Assembly (NCBI GenBank): GCA_036345935.2
Contig: JADWOT020000756.1
Coordinates: 1-64,000 of the forward strand
DNA from: Taenia hydatigena
Lineage: Eukaryota > Platyhelminthes > Cestoda > Cyclophyllidea > Taeniidae
DNA length: 64,000 nt
Direction of reading: 5' to 3'
The notes under the pieces are model-generated. The model was given only the letters and a program-made list of their open reading frames with translations, was not told the DNA's origin and did not search any database. The position numbers and the translations under genes were made by a program. Shown piece by piece: positions 45,024 through 57,291 of this stretch (positions within the stretch are counted from its first letter, which is position 1; the number at the start of each line of letters is the position of its first letter).

Positions 45024-46088
45024 AATGTAGACCACAAGCACTCGTCCTACTACATAAAGACAAACGCTGGATTCATAGGTTATAAAAAATATAACACACG
45101 CAAAATCTGTCCATGACCTAGGACGAAGTTAAGGATGGGAGTGAAAATCTCAGGGATCACTATGAGAAAAAAAAACAGTACACATCGAGGAGTCGCCCAG
45201 GGATTAGGACAAGGAACAACTATTACAAATAAAAGGTATAAGATCTAATTGAAAAATCCCCCCTTTAAGAATGGCAAGAAATTATAGGCTCAAGGCAAAG
45301 GTAGCACAGAAAAAACGAATTCACAACGGAACGTAAGTCTGAATCGCCAAAAATACTTATTTTCGGAGGTTAAAAGCAAAAAGGTGATAAAAAAGAAAAT
45401 TTAAACCTACTAATGAGTTAAGTGCAAGCTTGGAGACGGGAAAAAGAAAGCTACGCTAAAAGTGCTTGTCGAAACAAATGACAGAAATAAAGTGCTTGGT
45501 TGTTCCCTGCATACCCTCAGAAAGGTAAAATTCCACACAAACGAGAAAAAATTAGAGTGATCAAATGGAGCAACGCAAGAAGGCGGTCTGCCAAAATCAT
45601 CGCAAAACTTACAATTTCATAAATGAAGTCAATCTACTTAACTTTACTGCAAATAAAGCGTGCAAGATCGGCTTATCAATCCGCCCACTAAGGCAAAGAT
45701 AGCACAGAAATAAGGGATGCCCAACAGAACGTCGGTCTAGATTGACAAAAAGCGCCTAATTTTGGCTACGAAGGCTAAAAAGAGGCAAATTGATTACAAG
45801 CTTGGAAACAAAAAAAAACTACGCTAAAAATTGCTCGCCTAACAAAATAACCAAAGCAAATTGCTGCTTACCCTCAGAAAGGTAGATTTTCGCACGAAAG
45901 AAGTAAAACTCTTAGGGACCAACGAGCAAATCTATCATCACCTGCGTTCCTCTGTTTGCGAAAAAACACATACAAATGAGCAACATTAAAAAATTTACTA
46001 ATGGTGGAGAATTTACAGGAACATGCAACACTGTGGAGACATCATCACAGCTTCAGGGGGAGGTGTAGGCATTAGAAACGGTAAGGAA

Positions 46089-46270
46089 TCAGAATTTACA
46101 GAGTTTGTGCTGTCCCACACCAAAGTGCTGCCAGGAGATGCAATTAACCATTCCAGTGCGCCCACTCCCTCTTGATGCATGAACTTCAAGGACTTCACGA
46201 TGGCAGCGGTGTTTCCACAGGGACAAATTGCACGCGAATCCCTCTTTGGATAGCGGAATTCTCGTCCGCA
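46089..46270 (-). other. Frame-locked beta exon module, copy 4
   Basis: The minus frame reads KEGFACNLSLWKHRCHREV and ends WQHFGVGQHKLCKF. The acceptor position has become GGTTCTGCGG, so splicing is lost. The plus frame reads FVLSHTKVLPGD. Confidence 0.3.
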
Positions 46271-46696
46271 GAACCGAAACAGCAAGCATAAATTGGGGAA
46301 AGCCTCCATCATTACGAAGGAAATAAGGTCTAAACAGAGACGCCAGTTTTGTACAATTGCATGAACAACTATGATGCAACGATATCACATGAAGTAGTAA
46401 GCGCTGGCTCACGTTACACACGAAACAGGCATCATTTATTAAGAATGACACAGACCAGCGCCAGTGCCTATGCATAACAAAGTGCGGTGATGAACCAAGT
46501 TTCTCGTAAAAGGAGGCGTCTAGAATCGTGGGTAACCTTAACAGCAGGAGACGTCAACCTAGTCAGCAATTAGACACGTCGATCGGTCAGTAGCGATGAC
46601 GCCAATGTTAATTTTCAACCCACCACACAATGTTGATTACTGAGACCCTTTATTTGTTATTTAAACTTGATAACTCCCAGTGTCGGCTTGACGCTT

Positions 46697-46951
46697 AGTC
46701 CAACTTGATGCAAGATGGTGCAAGAGACGAATGCATCCAGGCCAGTGGTTCCGACAAATGAAGCCCAAAATTGTCCTCTAATTTCAAGGACAAAGTAGGG
46801 TAGGGGATGGAGGGAAATAGGAACAGACTTTATGACTAACCTGCCATGCATGTCAAGGTCAGCTTCTGAGTAGTACACACTGAGCTCATTCAGCTCAACC
46901 ACACTAAAACGTCCCTTCCACATCCACCCATCCACTAAATCCACCTCACAA
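46697..46951 (-). other. 255-bp insertion unique to tandem unit 2, exon-like
   Basis: Absent from unit 1 and from 15.0-15.4 kb, where the flanks adjoin. On the minus strand it reads CEVDLVDGWMWKGRFSVVEL, on through YYSEADLDMHGR, then a possible 63-base intron (46,840-46,778, GTTAGT...AATTAG), then GQFWASFVGTTGLDAFVSC. The putative intron is a multiple of three and stop-free, so the frame is open with or without splicing. No terminal repeats or clear target duplication were seen. It may be a captured exon pair. No family was recognised. Confidence 0.4.
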
Positions 46952-47690
46952 CTACTCAATGCCTGCTATTAACGCAATCCCTCTTCCACTGTAACCAAGT
47001 AAAAGCACATCAAATTCCGGCTGTTTAAGAAACCGAACTGATGCGATAGGCATGGAACTGCCTCTTCTATACGTCGCGCTACACTTATGCTGCGGCCTGG
47101 TCGTCGTCGGCTGGAGTTTCGCCAAGATCAAATGCTGATCGCAACCACTCGTTTTACTGCGATTGGGAGCGAAAATTACGGGGATCATTATGCGAAAAAA
47201 TAGTACACGTCGAGAACTCGCCCAGGGAATAGGACAAAGAACAACTGTTACAAATAAGGCGTGCAAGATCTACTCAAATATTACACCATTTTAAGAATGA
47301 GAAACAATTATAGGCTCAAGGCAAAGGCAGTACAAAAAAAGAATTCACAACAGAAAGTAAGGCTGGATTGCCAGAAAATAACTTAATCTTGGAGGTCAAG
47401 AGCAAAAAAGAGATAAAAAAGAAAATCTTAGCCTATTAACAAGTTGATTATAAGCTTAGAGACGGAAAAAGACAAAACTACGTTAAAAGTGCTTGTTGAA
47501 ACAAATGACAGAAATAAAATACCTGGTTGTTCCCTGCATACTCTCAGAAAGGCAAAGTTTCACACAAATGAAAAAAAATCGCAGTGATCAAAGAAAACAA
47601 TGCAGGAAGGCGGTCCAACAGAACCAGTTCAAAACTTACAATTTCATAAATGAAGTCAACTTGCTTAGCCTTACACATAATAGTTGAATT

Positions 47691-49790
47691 TGAAACACAT
47701 AAACCCTAACGTTCTACTACGAGGCTGTAAATGGATTGATGTCTACTTTTCGCATGCTAGCAAAAGGCAAAAGAGACTTCACCTCGCCAAGTAATTGCCC
47801 TTAAACTCCTTTTAAGAAATAATATATTTTACGGGAAAATTGCGAAAATAGAGAGAAATAGCAAAAAGATAGTGCCACCCGAATAACGCGAATAAGGAAT
47901 TGTTGACTTTCAATAGGCATCCTCAAAACTACCTAAAAAGACACTACTTAATCAAAATCTCGCAGAGCGCTAAGCATGGGCAAATAGAAAACGTACGAAA
48001 AGTGCCGAAAGAAAGGAGCAACTTTATGCTTACTTACAAAAAGAGACGATGGCAGAGTGGGAAGAAACAATAACGCAGAGGTCAATTGTAAAAACACCAC
48101 GCGTCAAGCACTCGATGATGTGTCTCATGCGTCTTTTGATGGACACAGTTCGAAGCGATGATCCTTGAATGAGTCCTGCAACCCTGTGGATAGACATTGA
48201 CAGGTTAATAATAATGCGACCCCTAAGAGAGATGTAGATTGACAATATTGATACCCGGTTATGGATCCCGTGCCCAGGTGAGTTAGTCTGCAGCGGCGTT
48301 GAGGCACGCAACTCTATTGCATGCGTTTGATGATTTTGAATACAATCAGACAACACCGTCTTGCGCGATTCCCTACTTGAAGACCAAGTCTTGTGCAACA
48401 GATGCTATACTTACTCGTTAAAACAGTCGTTCCCTACGCTTTGTAGGATAGCGGATATAGGGGCACACGAAAAACCATCGGCACAGCTCTGCACTGACAT
48501 GACCTACTTCAGCTCGACGTCCATGGGTGCCTAATGCTGCCTAGCTAACCTTTCAGCATTAATGTGTTTCATTTTCGGCAGCATCTACATTCTTGCAGCC
48601 ACAGTACTTGGTACCTATCCACCTCCCTTACTTTTACTCGGCAAATTGAGTAATCTACCAGCGTAAAATTGGTGTTTTCACCTCCCCCAGTAGCTTTACC
48701 TTCACTTCACTAAGGTGCATTCTAACATCTTAGCTTTTCATTGTCCACTGCTTTAATCCTTTCTAATGAACACTATGAACAGCACCGTCTCGGTCAGTCT
48801 CATATGCCTACCGCATGCAGCCCAAATTGAACGCCAAACGCTTCGCAGGTCGACAAAAGGCCGGGTGAACAGATGAATAGTCAAAAAAATCATCGGATAG
48901 GCGGATATGTAGGTGGGTCGGCGGATGAAGAGATTAAGATAAACGCAATGTCGTAAAAAGTCATTGAACAGCCGACACTAGCTTCACCGCTTCACTTAGA
49001 CTACCTCTACATCTCTACTAAGTGACCGAACATGTGAACAAAAAGGAACAGCGACGCAAATAAATAATAAGATTCACAAAGTAATCGCCCCGAAACAACA
49101 TGCATGATAGGTGTGATGGGGGAAAAGGATACCATGATCAGAGGGAAAGGCTGGTACAAGACGCTACTTGCGACGGCTGTCATACCCAGGTTCGCATCAC
49201 CGCTCACATACCACGAAAAAGGCGGCGCACCGCAAAAAAAAGCACGCGTGCGACACACAAAGCCAACTAATGTCGTAGAACTAGGGTGCAAACTAGACCA
49301 CACAGGGCCTTTGTCCATGTTTGCGTCGCATTATCGTCAAGTTCTGGAATATACGGTTGGAGGCCCGCGAGCACCACTTGCCCCTATACCTTGGGCATGT
49401 CAATGCCGGTGACACATCCCTCCCCCTCCCTCAAGATACCCAGTGCACCTACAGCTCCACTGCATCGGACACAGGCATGACAGCACTCAGTCAATCAACA
49501 GTATGCACAATACACCTGCCATGTGTGCGCGTGTGCTTAAAACAATGGAACAAGTACCGCACGTAAACAAAACGGCTGACACGGCAAAGCATCCCATTCC
49601 TTTCCACTGTGAGCAACTTCCATCCTAAGCATTCTTAGCTGCAATAATGCAATCAAGATGAAGCAATGCACCCAGAGAAATGCGTCGTGAGGACGTCAGA
49701 CCTGTAATTTTGCCTGTGTCCGCGATCCGTCAGCCAACTATCAGCCTCAAGGGAAAAACAGCTAAAGCCAAAGCTGCTTACTACCACGAC
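47691..49790. other. Intergenic, no supported gene
   Basis: The frames at 48,398-48,030 and 49,318-49,007 are open but lack support. This is where the mirror of 1.5-3.6 kb would fall; no alignment was evident by eye. Confidence 0.5.
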
Positions 49791-51345
49791 TAACACAAGG
49801 GTGGCGAAGACCACACCGGACCTAGTACACTGCTACAGCAGGAGGAGTGAACAAACCGAGGAAATCAGTGGGTTGCCTTCCAAATCATTACCGTGACAAT
49901 ACGCTTCTAATAACTATTCCATCCAAAAGTATTTCGGATGCAGGCATCTCGGGATGTTTCTTTTGACAATGACAAATGTGCACAGTTCCGTGGTTTACAA
50001 GAAGAACACTAAACAGTCAAACTCGTGTCCTATTTTCTGCCCTTCTTTTCATTTACAAACAACATCAGCAGAAGAAACCGACGAAATTGCTTGACATTCA
50101 GTAAAATTTGAGCGCTCATAAAAATGGGCATCAAATTACGAGATGGTCCTCCTCAACTCCACAAAACAATGAAAGGAAGTAAAGCAGCAGCAAACTTTCT
50201 AACCACAAGTAGATTGGAATCTACTCACTTCATGCAACTGCACGTTGTGCCCATTTTACTCTTCCGACTTCGGCAGCATCTAGTACACTAAATATGGTAA
50301 CTACGAATTTAACATGCTTCGTAATGAACACTAACAACTTGTTCCAATCAAAATTCGCAAAAAGTATACGCATATTTATTCAAACCCGCTAAACGCGCCA
50401 CCTTTCACGGTTAGGCTGGAATAAGATTAATAGGCGGACGTACGCCATCCACTACTCTAAGCGAAAAGCGATAACACGATGCGCGAAATGGATAAATGCA
50501 GCTAACGGCATGACCAGATGTCAACGAGCACAAAAGTTAGAACTGTCAACAATTAAAGCATACCACTGCCGGGTTAAGGCACTCAAACAAGTGATGACAA
50601 CAAACAAGTGGAACAAGTAGAAAATGGGGAAGAAGAGACACAGTTACGCCCAAACCAGCGTTGGATTCCCATAAAATACACAGTGACTCTGGCCGATGTA
50701 AAGGACTACACCTCGCACTAAGGCGTCACACCTCATCAAAGTGCATAAAAAGCAAATGGTATGCATAAATGGAGACTTTAAAAAGATAAATAAGCATGCA
50801 TTTATACGCACCTATCAATCGGCGAGTCACTTTCTCCACGCATCCATAACCATCACACTCGGTTACATGGCCCTTTCGCCTACCACTCCACAGCACAGGA
50901 GTCACGATGCGGCACCACTTGCACCCTACTTCGCAATTTTCCAACAGTATCAACAAAATTCCATCAGCGAACGCTGATTGTAGAAACGCCTTTCGACGTT
51001 GACACAGCCTCAAAGAAATACCTGTCCTTTGCAGACTCGAAGGAAACATAGCTGATGTGCTGCTTCTTTTGTTCAGTCGGCCCCATTCCATCCACCTATC
51101 ACCTGCGTCACCAAATACTCCATTCGAGGAGCATCCTCGAATCTGCAGGAACAAACTGAGACTTAAAGAAGCAATGCCAATCAAGGCGGCGGATCGATAC
51201 GCCGGACGACGATAGAGTGGGCCGCACGCCGACGCTGCGGTCGCACCAGAATCTTTACGACGTTGGTCTAGGTTTGTTCGGATCGCGTCTACTGAAGTTG
51301 TAGTGGAGAAGGAAATACTCAATTGCCCTTTCGTAGGGCACTGCA
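49791..51345 (-). repeat. Right outer arm of the large inverted repeat
   Basis: The partner of 1-1,480. The pairs 49,970 with 1,320 and 50,750 with 495 give sums of 51,245-51,290. It includes TTCTTTTGACAATGACAAATGTGCACAG (pairing near 1,320-1,350) and the 206-codon frame. The right limit is at least 51,250. Confidence 0.8.
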
Positions 51346-51346
51346 A
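50726..51346 (-). CDS. 206-codon open frame, unknown product
   Basis: One of the longest open frames in the window. It starts MQCPTKGQLSISFSTTTS, has a hydrophobic stretch SAALIGIASLSLSLFLQI near residue 54, several Cys (GCKWC), and ends SIYAYHLLFMHFDEV. The left-arm copy carries stops in the same frame, so either this one is the functional gene or its openness is accidental. The start codon is not ATG on strict reading, so it may be an exon. No domain was recognised. Confidence 0.3.
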   Translation of the reverse strand: MQCPTKGQLSISFSTTTSVDAIRTNLDQRRKDSGATAASACGPLYRRPAYRSAALIGIASLSLSLFLQIRGCSSNGVFGDAGDRWMEWGRLNKRSSTSAMFPSSLQRTGISLRLCQRRKAFLQSAFADGILLILLENCEVGCKWCRIVTPVLWSGRRKGHVTECDGYGCVEKVTRRLIGAYKCMLIYLFKVSIYAYHLLFMHFDEV

Positions 51347-51689
51347 CCATACCTGCGTCCAATCATTACGACAAATTCGGCCGGTATGGTTGTCGCATCA
51401 ATTTGGAAAATGTAGCCATGCAACGCACTAGTGAACACTTGAGAGGGTGTTAAAATATTGCAGAAGGCAAGTAAACTTATGGTGGGACCCTGCTGGACTG
51501 GGTTCCAGTTCTCCTCCTCAAATGTGCAGACAATATCTTAAAGAGACAATGGACGTATCAATTGAACAAAATGTCTACAAACATCCTGCCTCGGTAAGTC
51601 AAAATCGTGCTCATTGGTAGTACAATACTTAGTTCAGTTTCATAAATTAACCTGGTCAGGTATCACAGCACGTTATTTGATTTGATTTC

Positions 51690-51910
51690 AAGTGCCATTG
51701 TAGTACTTTGGTTGTTTGAACCACCATTATCGGTCAATATCACAGAGGTGGCCATATTGCCCTAGCTGCATAAGCTGGCCTCAGGACCATGTCAGCAGCT
51801 TATTTTTTCTCTGCTTGTTGTATATACACACATTCTACCCCAGTATTCTGCCTTCTTTTGCCTTCGAGGGAACCTCGGGTCACTACAGCCATTGCCATCG
51901 CGAAGTCGTT
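51690..51910 (+). repeat. Delta repeat, right copy
   Basis: AGGTGGCCATATTGCCCTAGC, AAGCTGGCCTCAGGACCAT and TTTTGCCTTCGAGGGAACCTCGGG match 13,600-13,790 in the same orientation. Confidence 0.7.
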
Positions 51911-54059
51911 ACTTGTGCGGTGAAGTTTGAAAAGTATTTGAGGTTGAGGAGAGCTAGGATTATAGCCTCGTCTCTCTTAAATTGCGTGTATGCGTATACT
52001 TTAGGTTGTTGCGTTACTTGCGTGCATTTTGAAGACTGAAATCGGACTATGCCCCTTGTAAAGTAAGGCGTTTCTAAATGTTGGCACATTTGGTGAGGGG
52101 TGTTGGAAACTGCTACCAAACCAAGTGACTGTAAACTACACTAAGAGAAGAGAAAAAGGAATAGAAAGAAAAGGAAGTGGAGGAGGATGGGGATGAGTAA
52201 GTATGCTTCCAGTCAGCAGGAATTGGTATCCGCATCGTTTCCCCCGCGGCCTCATCTATGGAAGTGGAAGTAAAGACCTGTGGGGAGAAAGACGGAGGTA
52301 GGGTGCACATCTTTATTAAGCCCAAGAGTTTAAGCAGGATAAGTTGCCACTGACCGTGCAGAGCTCGCTAACTGATAAATATTGCACGGAGGGAAATTCG
52401 TGAAATTGCCTTTAGAAAACATTGTTTTAGGCGTAGCGTGTTGTGCGGTTTGCGATACCTTCTTCACTCTCCATCACAGCAAATGCGGTGGTGCTACCTT
52501 CTCAACACACTGGGTCACCACGTGAGCCACCACCCCTTCCAAAGTCGTCAAAGAGGCACCGCTTCCTATTGTGAGTTATTTCGTCCCCTTCTATATTCAA
52601 GATGAGTGGGATGAAAATGTATACATGCATGCATGCATGCCTACTCAAACTACCATCAGCACAATTCCCACCAGAAGAAGGTAAGGCTCCAATTTACAAA
52701 CGGCGTGCATTCTAAACAAAACATTCCTAGCAGTGGTAACTACTGTGTCACCAACAAGGGTTCAGATGGAGGAGAAGGAGGACGATTGCCGTCGCAGCTC
52801 TCGTATCCTATGCAGTGTCTACCTGCTGACAGTCTCTACTGCTGGAATGTTTTGAAGGCGGAATATTATTGCTACTGAATCGACGCTCAGTAGGAGTTTC
52901 ACGTCGAGGTAATTATTTGATCGTACATTGGCTGAGGTAGGGGGGTTGCACACAAACGGAGGAGATCGCACAAAGAGGCCGAGGAGGAGAGGAAGCAGAG
53001 AAGAGGCATCCGTCTGCATTTATTTTGTTAATAAAAGCACTCCTTTGCATAATCAATAAGACAGTGGTGTTGTTTCGTAAGAGGACGTTGCAAAAAACGC
53101 GTTAATTGAAGGGTCGTGGGTAAGTTCCTAGAAGTGACTTGGAAGGAAGAAGACCACCCTTCTCCTAACCACTGTCAAACCAACTAGTCATGAGCAATGC
53201 GGGGAAGGAAGGTGGCAAAGAAGAAGAATCCACATATCAGACAACAAAATCGCTGCGTACCAACCCACCACCCACCTACAGGACTTCGCAAGCCGTGGAG
53301 CCGCTTGCAATTGTCAGTCAAACTACACACCAGGGCTCCTACTTTAGCCCCTTGTCGATTTCTCGTAGCTGATGAGCCGAATCTGACCCAGCCTAACAGA
53401 TTTTGGTGTTGCTACCGCGCAAATACCTGCTGCACGCTTCCACAATATTCCCCTCAGACTAATTTTATTAACAAGAGCTCATTTGCTCAGAGGACGTAGT
53501 AAAGTTATGGGAGGAGCCTGGCCTTATATGATGATGTCGATTTCCCTGAATCTCCTGCCTTTCTCACACGATAAGTTGTATGGATAGCAAATTGTTTTGC
53601 GACAACAGCCTATGAACAAATCACTGACGCTCATAGACCGTGTCATAATAATCTTGAAGTGCAGCATGCTTTCGAACAAACAAGCATAGTCAAGAAATAG
53701 ATAAAAGCATTATTAGATTCAAAGTGCATGCTTTGTTTATTTTAAGGACAGAGTTGTCAAACTGAAGGGAAACTGCATGGTGTAGTTTTTAGCACACATG
53801 TTATGATCTCCATGTTTGTTGAGCTGCTGTTGGTGGAAATATTGTATCGCTCCTCAACGTGTTTCGACCTGCTGTACGTCTACACTTTGCAAAAAGCCAC
53901 TTTTAAATTCACAGGAAATGTGAAATTTTGGTGTATCAAAGATTACTTTTGCTTGCCGTATCATTTTTGTAGGTACAGATTAATGCAAAGCAGAGTTGAC
54001 ATTCGAAAAGAATGAGCAAAAGACGCTGTTCCCGAAAATCGCTTAAAAACAGAAATAGA
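51911..54059. other. Intergenic, no supported gene
   Basis: Contains an (ATGC)4 run at 52,625-52,640 and A/G-rich stretches near 52,140-52,190 and 52,960-53,010. Overlapping frames at 53,190-53,499 are unsupported. Confidence 0.5.
52625..52640 (+). repeat. (ATGC)4 microsatellite
   Basis: Four perfect ATGC units; the run is self-complementary. Confidence 0.9.
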
Positions 54060-55929
54060 ACTGAATGGAAAGAAATATTTTATTGAATATAAGCACACGC
54101 GTATGATGAGTGACAGATTTTAATCCAATGAAGTGTATAGAACCTAATCATTTTGTCCTGTATGTCAATTGAGATGCATCACGTATCATTTAAGACCAAA
54201 AATAAATACGCATGCTCTTTGTAATTTTTGGACGAATGCCAATTGCCGATTGCATACTTTGTCAGGTGAAAGAAGTCTTTAAGATAATTAAGTCGTTAAT
54301 CATTTTGGAGGTCATCAGCTATAACTGCTTTCCACCTCGTTGGTAAGTGGGACCATCGTAACACTAAAATGACATGATTTCGGCAGAAGTGAGCTACGCT
54401 TTTTTTCAGAGAATCATCTTACTTGCTGAAAATTACTCGGTAAAAATGGATATACGGGACAAAAATTTTATTAGAATGTACTGCATTTTTTAACGAGGAA
54501 TTCAAGATCAGGGTCCCGCCTTTGGCATTGTTTTGCACATAATGCAGGTAAGAATAAATTGAATTTTATGATTTCTTACCACACTTATCATGCATTAACT
54601 AAAATAGCTGTTTACTGGATGATTAGACTTGACTGTTTATTACCAAGAATTTAATAATTAATGCGCAGTAAATTGCTATAGTACCTACACTTATATAAAC
54701 GTTGGTCATTCTGGGTTATTTAATAGCTATGGTGTTCGGGTTAGAAGCCTTTAAGGCAGTAAAAGGATGTAATTACCAAATAGCTGCTCACCGCCTTCGG
54801 GAAGGTCAGAATGGGATCAGCTTTTAAATGGCAGCTTAGATCAATGTATGAATAAGGCATTACACAAGTAAAACAATGCCAATTTAGACAAAGTGTACTG
54901 TGCTCTTAGAATTTTTCACCTCAGTCTTAAAGTGATCATCATTAGGCTCCAAACTATAACGTTTTGTGTCTTGCAGGTGGACTGAGAGTGTGCACCAAAG
55001 AAAACCAGGACGCGCCATATTTTGTTCATTAAATCTAAATTTGGTTAGGATTAGGCTATAAGTGTTAGGCTACTTGCGTTCCAGCGAAATCCATTTCGAT
55101 TGTAGAGCGTTTGATGCCTAGAAATGAACACAATGCAGTGCAAATGATTTAAATACGAAAAGTGAGACAGCATTGGTACATATCTGCAATCTAGTTTTTT
55201 GGTGTTTCATCAAAATCATTCAATTTTGTACTTAACTCTTCCTTCAATCGCTGGTAGCTGTGGTATTGTCCGTGTTGCGCATTAAAATTTGAACCTGGCC
55301 GATGTTTAAGTAGCCTATTTTGACAAAGAAAGTGAAAATAACGCAAGAATATAAAGTTGCGCTATTTTTAGTCCATTTAGATATAGAGCCGACCAAAATT
55401 GTATTCTAGCAGCCTATTCTATTCAGTAATTGTTTGCGGCAGTTCCTTTATCAACTTGTAAGGGAGTAAGGCTTGACCGATGACAAGAGCGCCTAGGATG
55501 ACACAGATAGTTGGCAATGAACGAATGCGCACTCTCACTAATCAGGATTGGTTGAATTAGATAGTCATATGCATGTTTTGTTCTGTAAACGCTTTCAACA
55601 AGGGTATAGAGTAAAACTCTTTGCTCCCCTTTTTAATCCAAAATCGGCCAGAAATGAAACTGACCATTCGGCTTCCTTTTATACTTGCTTGTAGCAGTTC
55701 TTGTTCATATATCTGGCTTTTTTGGCGTGTTCGATATGTGGGGAGTCCGTTTTAGCAAAGGAAGTTGTGATAGCACAAACCTATGCAATTTTGATCCAGA
55801 CTTGTTCAATATTAAGACTTAGTGGTAGGCTCTCTTCTGCAATTGTTTGACGTAGCATGGTAGTCCAATTCCGGCAACGAATTCGCGACTAGCAAACGTA
55901 CAGAGCTCAATGTATTTTTATTTACACTA

Positions 55930-56199
55930 ATGCAAACTTCCTCAGACTTGGGTATCAGCAGCTCGTTACCTTCTGTAAGGGATTGCAGTAGTTTTCGTTT
56001 TAAAATCGGACACCGTAGGTGTGGTCGAGGTGAAGGGTGTCTACCGTGGCAAGGAAAGCTGGGACACTACAGGTCTAGGGATGCGCTTTGTTTTGTCTGT
56101 TTTGATCTCGAGTTGCCCAGTTATGAGATTTGGCTGCTTGCTTTTGCAAATCCTTTTAGCAGGTCTTGCTATAAAATCAGGCAATGTCGGTGCACTTAA
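55930..56199 (+). CDS. Alpha-module frame, copy C (89 aa)
   Basis: ATG-to-stop, 89 codons: MQTSSDLGISSSLPSVRDCS, CRCGEGCL-like Cys/Gly segment, PWQGKLGHYRSRDALCFVCF, then NPFSRSCYKIRQCRCT. Nine Cys residues, mostly in the second half. It is the longest version of the frame seen at 11,404-11,219. It might be an exon upstream of 57,292. The alternative is a relic kept open by chance. Confidence 0.25.
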   Translation: MQTSSDLGISSSLPSVRDCSSFRFKIGHRRCGRGEGCLPWQGKLGHYRSRDALCFVCFDLELPSYEIWLLAFANPFSRSCYKIRQCRCT

Positions 56200-57291
56200 A
56201 ATGCAAGTTGTCTATATCGGCAAGGAGAGCTAAGAAAGCACGGTAATAAAGGAAAATGAAAAGGTAAGGAAAAGTTTGTGCACTTTGAACAAAGATAAAG
56301 CAGTTCAAACTTAAAAATTGACAATGCAAATATGTGAAGACATGAGGTAAGGAAAGCAAAGTTGAATAGGGCGAATTAAGCAATGCATTTTTAAATAGTA
56401 TAGTTTGCTTTACGGAGTAGGAACATACTTCATATTTGTCAAACACTTGTCTTCCCTTCTTATTAATAGCATTAGGCAGATAATTTACTCCATGCCCGCT
56501 CTTGCTTCCTCCTCTTATTGACGATCCATCCGTGTCTCAATCTCTTTCTTCACTTCATTTGCGTAACCGCTTTAATATCGGCACCTCTTCTATTGTGCGA
56601 TTCGAAAAATAATTAGGCTCTTTTCATTAAGCCAATTGCTTTATAAATCACACTCACATGGTTAGATGAGTGGGCAAGTGAATCTGTGTGGGAAAGGATG
56701 GAAGAGGGTGGGAAAGAAGTGAAGAACACTGTACTGCAGCTCCATATCCACGACTTCTTGCCTAACCCTTGACTCTTTCGGCTAAGCATTCCTGTTGCTT
56801 TACTCCTATCGAAGAAGCGCATAGACCAATATTGTCATTCAAAATAAAAAATAGCATTTGTCCAGGCACAGAATTGAAGCGCGCACCAGAAAAGTCCTTT
56901 TGCTTTAATCAATACCGTTCTTTGTGGGTGATTCGCCGATTTCTTGCATTAACATTCTATCCTGCACACTTGCTTTTCGTGTCTTAAATATACTCTCAAA
57001 AATGCTCTTAACTATACTTCAGGAGGCCTGCCGGTGTAAATTAACTTGCCTAATATTCATGTCCTACTGCAAAAGCACTGCAGAATGGTACGCAAGTCCA
57101 CATTTGACCAGATGTGACTAATTTAGATTGGATCGGAATAGACTAGATAGGCAACCGAGGATAGATTATGACAGGCTTGAGTAAGGCACCCTACACGTTA
57201 CCATTTAAGCCAGCTGCAACACTTTACTTTGGCCCGTCCAATAAACTTGACGTAAATCTATGCCAAGTGATCGTCTCTTTCTTTCTTGCAG

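Larger units (their letters stand above)
43612..45660 (-). repeat. Beta module, tandem unit 1
   Basis: Carries, in order, the frame-locked exon module (44,217-44,430), the LLGK frame (44,778-45,023) and the lysine-rich frame region (45,290-45,560). This is the order found inverted at 16,071-14,560. It extends further toward the lysine-rich end than beta copy 2 does. Confidence 0.75.
45240..47690 (+). repeat. Tandem direct copies of the lysine-rich end
   Basis: Three direct copies: 45,240-45,655, 45,680-45,910 (partial) and 47,270-47,685. Shared blocks include GGCTCAAGGCAAAGG, ACAAATGACAGAAATAAA, GGTTGTTCCCTGCATAC.CTCAGAAAGG and ACTTACAATTTCATAAATGAAGTCAA. The two full copies are about 85% identical and about 2.03 kb apart. 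Confidence 0.85.
45915..47690 (-). repeat. Beta module, tandem unit 2
   Basis: A direct duplicate of unit 1 from about 44,035 onward: TCTATCATCACCTGCGTTCC, the exon module at 46,089-46,270, the AAGGAAATAAGGTCTAAACAGAG block and GACGTCAACCTAGTCAGCAATTAGACAC. It differs by a 255 bp insertion at 46,697-46,951. Confidence 0.8.

Noticed and set aside
53190..53499. Overlapping frames of 60-100 codons near 53.3 kb
   Set aside because: Two frames overlap on the same strand in low-complexity Pro/Gln/Lys-rich sequence; neither has supporting signals.
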